Positions 59,165 through 64,000 of a DNA stretch of 64,000 bases are shown piece by piece. A program made the position numbers and the translations under genes. The stretch spans positions 6,097,810 through 6,161,809 of the forward strand of contig CM041197.1 in the NCBI GenBank assembly GCA_023078555.1, in the 5' to 3' direction. The stretch's first letter is position 1; each line of letters starts with the position of its first letter. The notes below the pieces were generated by a model. The model searched no databases. It saw nothing but the letters and a program-made list of their open reading frames with translations, and had not been told where the DNA came from. Source of the DNA: Ulva prolifera. Its lineage: Eukaryota; Chlorophyta; Ulvophyceae; Ulvales; Ulvaceae.

Positions 59165-59596
59165 TCAAATAAAGCCTTGAACTGCACTCTGAAGGTGCCC
59201 GGGAGGGGGCCCCCTCCTGTCAACTTGGATGCACATGGGTGTGTACCGAGTGCTTCTTTCTCTCCAATAGACAGTAAAAAGTCCATCAGACAAGCTGCTC
59301 TGGATCTCGAGCGCATGTTCTCTAGAGATCTGTGGCCCTACATAGGCATATTCGTAATCAGAGGACAGAATCGTGATATTGGCGAAGGATACCGACATGG
59401 AAAGGGCAAAGATGTCATACCTGGACAGCAGTTTCAAATGCAGCTTTTTCGTCTGATAATCAAGATGCTTCGTGGCCAAATCGCGCCGCATTGCCTCGCC
59501 ATATGAGGCGAGCGCCAGCAACTTCTGGAAGCCAACGATGGCGTCTTCTTCAATGTTCTGCAACGAGTGGCACCTGACATTTGCAATCCATTGCAT
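59165..59596 (-). CDS. CACTA copy 2 open frame D (143 aa), unknown function
   Basis: Counterpart of 27,426-27,857. Five amino-acid differences are visible: Val/Leu and Lys/Arg in KVLSK, Val/Ile in FANVT, Lys/Met in TPKCI, Arg/Gln in HLRSA. Length and frame are kept. The in-frame TGA upstream is present here too. Confidence 0.45.
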   Translation of the reverse strand: MQWIANVRCHSLQNIEEDAIVGFQKLLALASYGEAMRRDLATKHLDYQTKKLHLKLLSRYDIFALSMSVSFANITILSSDYEYAYVGPQISREHALEIQSSLSDGLFTVYWRERSTRYTPMCIQVDRRGPPPGHLQSAVQGFI

Positions 59597-59611
59597 CCTA
59601 AAGTTGATTGT

Positions 59612-59917
59612 TCAGAGATCACCTGAGTACTGCTCATGTAAATTCTGTGGATTACAGCGAAGGCAGACTAGGGTGAGGACCTCGATAAACAGGTCAGAGC
59701 TCAGCTTGGCCCGCAGCCCAAGCCTGGCAACAGGCATTCCCGGTAGCCACCATCGGTCTTCTGGTCCCCAGAATGTTACTGCCTTTGGCAGAAACTTGAC
59801 CTTGACGCGATATTCGGGATCGGCCTTCAATGCTGCATTGAGAGCTACCTTGGACAGGCTTGATGGCATGTACGCTATAGTTGCCAGCCCAGCTTCCCTC
59901 CTTGCTGGATTCTGCAC
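59612..59917 (-). CDS. CACTA copy 2 open frame C, unknown function
   Basis: Counterpart of 27,105-27,410 with two residue differences. The upstream TAA and downstream TGA are at the same positions as in copy 1, so they predate the split between the copies. Confidence 0.42.
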   Translation of the reverse strand: MQNPARREAGLATIAYMPSSLSKVALNAALKADPEYRVKVKFLPKAVTFWGPEDRWWLPGMPVARLGLRAKLSSDLFIEVLTLVCLRCNPQNLHEQYSGDL

Positions 59918-60154
59918 GTTGAATATGGGGCACTGTTAACCATTCATTACGAGAGACCCAACGGCTAGACGGCGCGGAATGCGACTGTCGACCACTCGCG
60001 AGTGCGCGCCCAATATTGAACGTGAAACGCGCTTGGTGCAAATGCCAGCTTTAAAGTGGCTGCGTGCCTCGTACTTGGCCTGCTGCGCATCGACCTTTGG
60101 TCTGCTTTTGCCGCGACCTTTCTTCTTCGTCGTCAGACGTAATTCGTAGTGGCC

Positions 60155-60496
60155 CTAAATCTGGGTAGTGTTCTGCAGTCGCGTGAGCGCCTCGTGCACC
60201 GGCTCGGCTGCCTCGAGTCTCATGGCGTAGATTCGTTCCATGATCTTCCGAAGACTAAATTGTTTCTTCTCCAAGCTGCCTTCCACGCTGAACTCCTTCG
60301 ACCCTGCCCTGCCGACATCGCTCAATATAGTCAAGATTACTTCCTCAGCGTGGCTGCGGCAATCTGCTGGCACCCCTAGTGGCTTGCTCGTATACGTATC
60401 GGCTGTCACGAGGAGTTTGCAATCTGAGTAAATGTCAATCACCTTAATAGACAGTGTATACGGCCGGAGCCCGGGAGCGTCTTGGCCGGCTTGCAT
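60155..60496 (-). CDS. CACTA copy 2 open frame A (113 aa), unknown function
   Basis: Counterpart of 26,526-26,867, same ATG context and the same TAG. It differs by Cys for Gly in YSDGKLL. The empty retroelement target lies upstream at 60,809-60,812, so in copy 1 the retroelement sits about 310 bp upstream of this frame's start and may have altered its expression or splicing. Confidence 0.48.
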   Translation of the reverse strand: MQAGQDAPGLRPYTLSIKVIDIYSDCKLLVTADTYTSKPLGVPADCRSHAEEVILTILSDVGRAGSKEFSVEGSLEKKQFSLRKIMERIYAMRLEAAEPVHEALTRLQNTTQI

Positions 60497-60808
60497 GGTG
60501 GCAAATCTGGGAGTAACTCACACTCGACGAGTAGACGGTCATACCACAATGCTGCGGAGATGCGCTCGCTTGTGACCGGATTCCGTCGCCAGATTCAGTG
60601 ACGTTCGCTGGGCGTGACAAAGTTCTCCAGGCGCGTTGCCACCGCGTGCGTGTGGCGTAGGGGGAGGATACCCCACAGCGATGGCGTAGGCAGCACCAGA
60701 CCCCAGCTCCGCCATCCAGTCGCGACGGTCCATGTCTGCCGTCACATCATCGTGCTGAAGTCAAAGGTGAACGTCGACGCCATCATAAAGATGGCACGAG
60801 CGGTATGG

Positions 60809-60812
60809 TGGC
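60809..60812. other. Empty target site (GCCA) of the retroelement
   Basis: Plus strand TGGC, complement GCCA, within the complement GGAGCAGCCACCATACC. It shows the state of the element before the copy 1 insertion. Confidence 0.92.
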
Positions 60813-61096
60813 TGCTCCTTTTATGTGTCTGTGATTGCTGCCCTTTAGCACTCGTCAATGACACGACCTGTGTCTCGCCACAGCTAACCTGAAAAAGTCA
60901 AAAGGCTGTAATTATAATATATTGTGGCTGTGTTTGCAGGCGCCAGGTGCATCCGAGCATGATATTAATCTGAAATGGTGGAAACCCAACTCTCTGTACA
61001 TTTGCCGAGGGGCAAAATCGATGCCATTTCCCATTCGTCAGGTCTCAAATTAAGAGGGAAGCGGGGAGTAAGGTTGCCTCCTCGAATATTAGTTTT

Positions 61097-61348
61097 TCAA
61101 GCATTGGGGACATCAGCCTTGCTGATGCTTACCTCGAAAGCTAGCAAGTCAGAAATGTATGCGGGAATTAAATCAGCTTGACGCGGTGTTTCACACCAAA
61201 TCATACTTCGATAAAGTTTTCTAGGGAAGAATAAAGAGTCGTGGATGTAAACTGCATCAAATCCAAACGTGTCGCGACTCGTGACACTGATCTGTACAGA
61301 TTTGCCTTTTCTACCGGCATGGACTCCTCTCCACTGTCCACCTGCCAT
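61097..61348 (-). CDS. CACTA copy 2 exon-like frame, intact (83 aa)
   Basis: ATG to stop, 83 codons: MAGGQWRGVHAGRKGKS, then VQISVTSRDTFGFDAVYIHDSLFFPRKL and ADLIPAYISDLLAFEV. Intact here, while copy 1 has a TGA in the middle (21,729). It lies between the 175-bp array and the rest of the element. The codons before the ATG are preceded by a TTTGCACCCAG stretch that would serve as a splice acceptor. No family recognised; an overlapping frame is also open. Confidence 0.35.
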   Translation of the reverse strand: MAGGQWRGVHAGRKGKSVQISVTSRDTFGFDAVYIHDSLFFPRKLYRSMIWCETPRQADLIPAYISDLLAFEVSISKADVPNA

Positions 61349-61435
61349 ACGCAGAGTTCACTTTCATGTCCACAAACCACACGTCCCACCATTCCCTGGG
61401 TGCAAATGTACATGTTACGCATGCCAGCTGTTACA

Positions 61436-64000
61436 AGCATGCTGGATTTTTTGTGAAGGAGCTGAGGCAGCCACTGGCAAACCTGAGCTGCATATTCATT
61501 CATCAACTCACATGTGCAGTGAACTGTGCAGTTTGAACTCCAGCAGCTCAAGGTTGGGTTTGGTGCTGGCTGCTTGCGGCGCACGTGCATGCTGGTTTCC
61601 CGCTTTTGTGAACATGCTGAATTTTTTGTGAAGGAGCTGAGGCTGCCACTGGCACACCTGAGCTGCAAATCCATTCGGCAACTCACATGTGCAGTGAACT
61701 GTGCAGTTTGAACTCCAGCAGCTCAAGGTTGGGTTTGGTGCTGGCTGCTTGCGGCGCACGTGCATGCTGGTTTCCCGCTTTTGTGAACATGCTGAATTTT
61801 TTGTGAAGGAGCTGAGGCAGCCACTGGCAAACCTGAGCTGCATATTCATTCATCAACTCACATGTGCAGTGAACTGTGCAGTTTGAACTCCAGCAGCTCA
61901 AGGTTGGGTTTGGTGCAGGCTGCTTGCGGCGCACGTGCATGCTGGTTTCCCGCTTCTGTGTACATGCTGATTTTTTTGTGAAGGAGCTGAGGCTGCCACT
62001 GGCACACCTGAGCTGCAAATCCATTCGGCAACTCACATGTGCAGTGAACTGTGCAGTTTGAGCTCCATCAGCCCAAGGCTGGGTTTGGTGCTGGCTGCAT
62101 ACGTCGCACGTGCATGCTGGTTTCCCGCTTCTGTGAGCATGCTGAATTTTTTGTGAAGGAGCTGAGGCTGCCACTGGCACACCTGAGCTGCAAATCCATT
62201 CGGCAACTCACATGTGCAGTGAACTGTGCAGTTTGAACTCCAGCAGCTCAAGGTTGGGTTTGGTGCTGGCTGCTTGCGGCGCACGTGCATGCTGGTTTCC
62301 CGCTTCTGTGTACATGCTGAATTTTTTGTGAAGGAGCTGAGGCTGCCACTGGCACACCTGAGCTGCAAATCCATTCGGCAACTCACATGTGCAGTGAACT
62401 GTGCAGTTTAAGCTCCAGCAGCCCAAGGCTGGGTTTGGTGCTGGCTGCATACGTCGCACGTGCATGCTGGTTTCCCGCTTCTGTGAGCATGCTGTTTTTT
62501 TTGTGAAGGAGCTGAGGCTGCCACTGGCACACCTGAGCTGCAAATCCATTCGGCAACTCACATGTGCAGTGAACTGTGCAGTTTGAGCTCCATCAGCCCA
62601 AGGCTGGGTTTGGTGCTGGCTGCATACGTCGCACGTGCATGCTGGTTTCCCGCTTCTGTGAGCATGCTGAATTTTTTGTGAAGGAGCTGAGGCAGCCACT
62701 GGCACACCTGAGCTGCAAATCCAATCGGCAACTCACATGTGCAGTGAACTGTGCAGTTTAAGCTCCAGCAGCCCAAGGCTGGGTTTGGTGCTGGCTGCAT
62801 ACGTCGCACGTGCATGCTGGTTTCCCGCTTCTGTGAGCATGCTGATTTTTTTGTGAAGGAGCTGAGGCAGCCACTGGCACACCTGAGCTGCAAATCCATT
62901 CATCAACTCACATGTGCAGTGAACTGTGCAGTTTGAGCTCCATCAGCCCAAGGCTGGGTTTGGTGCTGGCTGCATACGTCGCACGTGCATGCTGGTTTCC
63001 CGCTTCTGTGAGCATGCTGAATTTTTTGTGAAGGAGCTGAGGCAGCCACTGGCACACCTGAGCTGCAAATCCATTCGGCAACTCACATGTGCAGTGAACT
63101 GTGCAGTTTAAGCTCCAGCAGCCCAAGGCTGGGTTTGGTGCTGGCTGCATACGTCGCACGTGCATGCTGGTTTCCCGCTTCTGTGAGCATGCTGAATTTT
63201 TTGTGAAGGAGCTGAGGCAGCCACTGGCACACCTGAGCTGCAAATCCATTCGGCAACTCACATGTGCAGTGAACTGTGCAGTTTGAACTCCAGCAGCTCA
63301 AGGTTGGGTTTGGTGCTGGCTGCTTGCGGCGCACGTGCATGCTGGTTTCCCGCTTCTGTGAGCATGCTGAATTTTTTGTGAAGGAGCTGAGGCAGCCACT
63401 GGCACACCTGAGCGGCAAATCCATTCGGCAACTCACATGTGCAGTGAACTGTGCAGTTTGAACTCCAGCAGCTCAAGGTTGGGTTTGGTGCTGGCTGCTT
63501 GCGGCGCACGTGCATGCTGGTTTCCCGCTTCTGTGTACATGCTGAATTTTTTGTGAAGGAGCTGAGGCTGCCACTGGCACACCTGAGCTGCAAATCCATT
63601 CGGCAACTCACATGTGCAGTGAACTGTGCAGTTTAAGCTCCATCAGCCCAAGGCTGGGTTTGGTGCTGGCTGCATACGTCGCACGTGCATGCTGGTTTCC
63701 CGCTTCTGTGAGCATGCTGATTTTTTTGTGAAGGAGCTGAGGCAGCCACTGGCAAACCTGAGCTGCATATTCATTCATCAACTCACATGTGCAGTGAACT
63801 GTGCAGTTTGAACTCCAGCAGCTCAAGGTTGGGTTTGGTGCTGGCTGCTTGCGGCGCACGTGCATGCTGGTTTCCCGCTTTTGTGAACATGCTGAATTTT
63901 TTGTGAAGGAGCTGAGGCTGCCACTGGCACACCTGAGCTGCAAATCCATTCGGCAACTCACATGTGCAGTGAACTGTGCAGTTTGAACTCCAGCAGCTCA
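61436..64000 (-). repeat. ~175-bp tandem repeat array inside CACTA copy 2 (at least 14 units)
   Basis: Reverse-complement counterpart of 18,102-21,521, entering at the same element position and continuing past the window end. Landmark CAACTCACATGTGCAGTGAAC recurs every 175 bp. The Leu-Glu-type variant (AGCTCAAGGTTGGG) is commoner here than in copy 1, and some units have CTCCATCAG for CTCCAGCAG, a variant not seen in copy 1, so the two arrays have diverged in unit make-up. Confidence 0.95.

Larger units (their letters stand above)
57510..64000 (-). mobile_element. CACTA DNA transposon, copy 2, inverted, partial (runs off window)
   Basis: Begins CACTACAAGAAACCTGACTGGCCCA, identical to the right-hand terminus of copy 1, and is collinear with copy 1 in reverse complement: 57,510-60,812 matches 26,210-29,503, and 60,809-61,436 matches 21,521-22,148. 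The frames of copy 1 recur on the minus strand. It has no retroelement. One 9-bp insertion (near 58,454-58,462) accounts for the length difference of the 3' part. Its other end should lie beyond 64,000. Confidence 0.95.

Noticed and set aside
57510..64000. A single large palindrome or inverted segmental duplication with 16,624-29,503
   Set aside because: Homology stops exactly at the CACTA terminus on both sides, the flanks are unrelated, and the flanking triplets differ. Two independent insertions explain it better.

Overview
This is a eukaryotic, repeat-dominated window with almost no ordinary genes. About 62% of it (1-16,623 and 29,504-52,605) is one head-to-tail satellite family: ~167-bp monomers, mostly as 334/335-bp dimers, locally as 502-bp trimers or longer higher-order units. 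Monomer size, homogeneity and higher-order structure suggest a centromeric or other heterochromatic locus. The host is probably a member of the green lineage: the DNA transposon termini begin CACTACAAGAAA, the form typical of plant-type CACTA (En/Spm) elements, and a TGTAA motif (a chlorophyte-type poly(A) signal) lies at the retroelement right ends. Species cannot be named from sequence alone.

Layout. (1) 1-16,623: satellite. (2) 16,624-29,503: a 12,880-bp CACTA element with 25-bp terminal inverted repeats and a 3-bp GTA target duplication, inserted inside one satellite monomer, so the satellites on its two sides are one interrupted array. Inside it are a ~175-bp tandem array (18,102-21,521), exon-like open frames (about 21,609-21,860, 26,526-27,945 and 28,252-28,599) and a nested 4,061-bp Ty3/gypsy-type composite (22,149-26,209) with a GCCA target duplication. 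(3) 29,504-52,605: the satellite continues and ends abruptly. (4) 52,606-56,885: single-copy-looking DNA with no recognisable gene, holding a 60-bp palindrome and a 43-base G run. (5) 56,886-57,509: a 92-bp minisatellite. (6) 57,510-64,000: a second copy of the same CACTA family in opposite orientation, inserted in the minisatellite and running off the window; it lacks the nested retroelement and so preserves the empty target site.

How the parts relate. The order of events can be read off: satellite and minisatellite first, then two CACTA insertions of one family, then a retroelement insertion into the left copy only. The left and right CACTA copies share open frames with few amino-acid differences and share three in-frame stops, so the element arrived twice in almost the same form. 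The retroelement is defective: gag is fused to the C-terminal end of reverse transcriptase, and the protease, RT active-site region, RNase H and most of integrase are missing. No tRNA, rRNA or CRISPR was seen.
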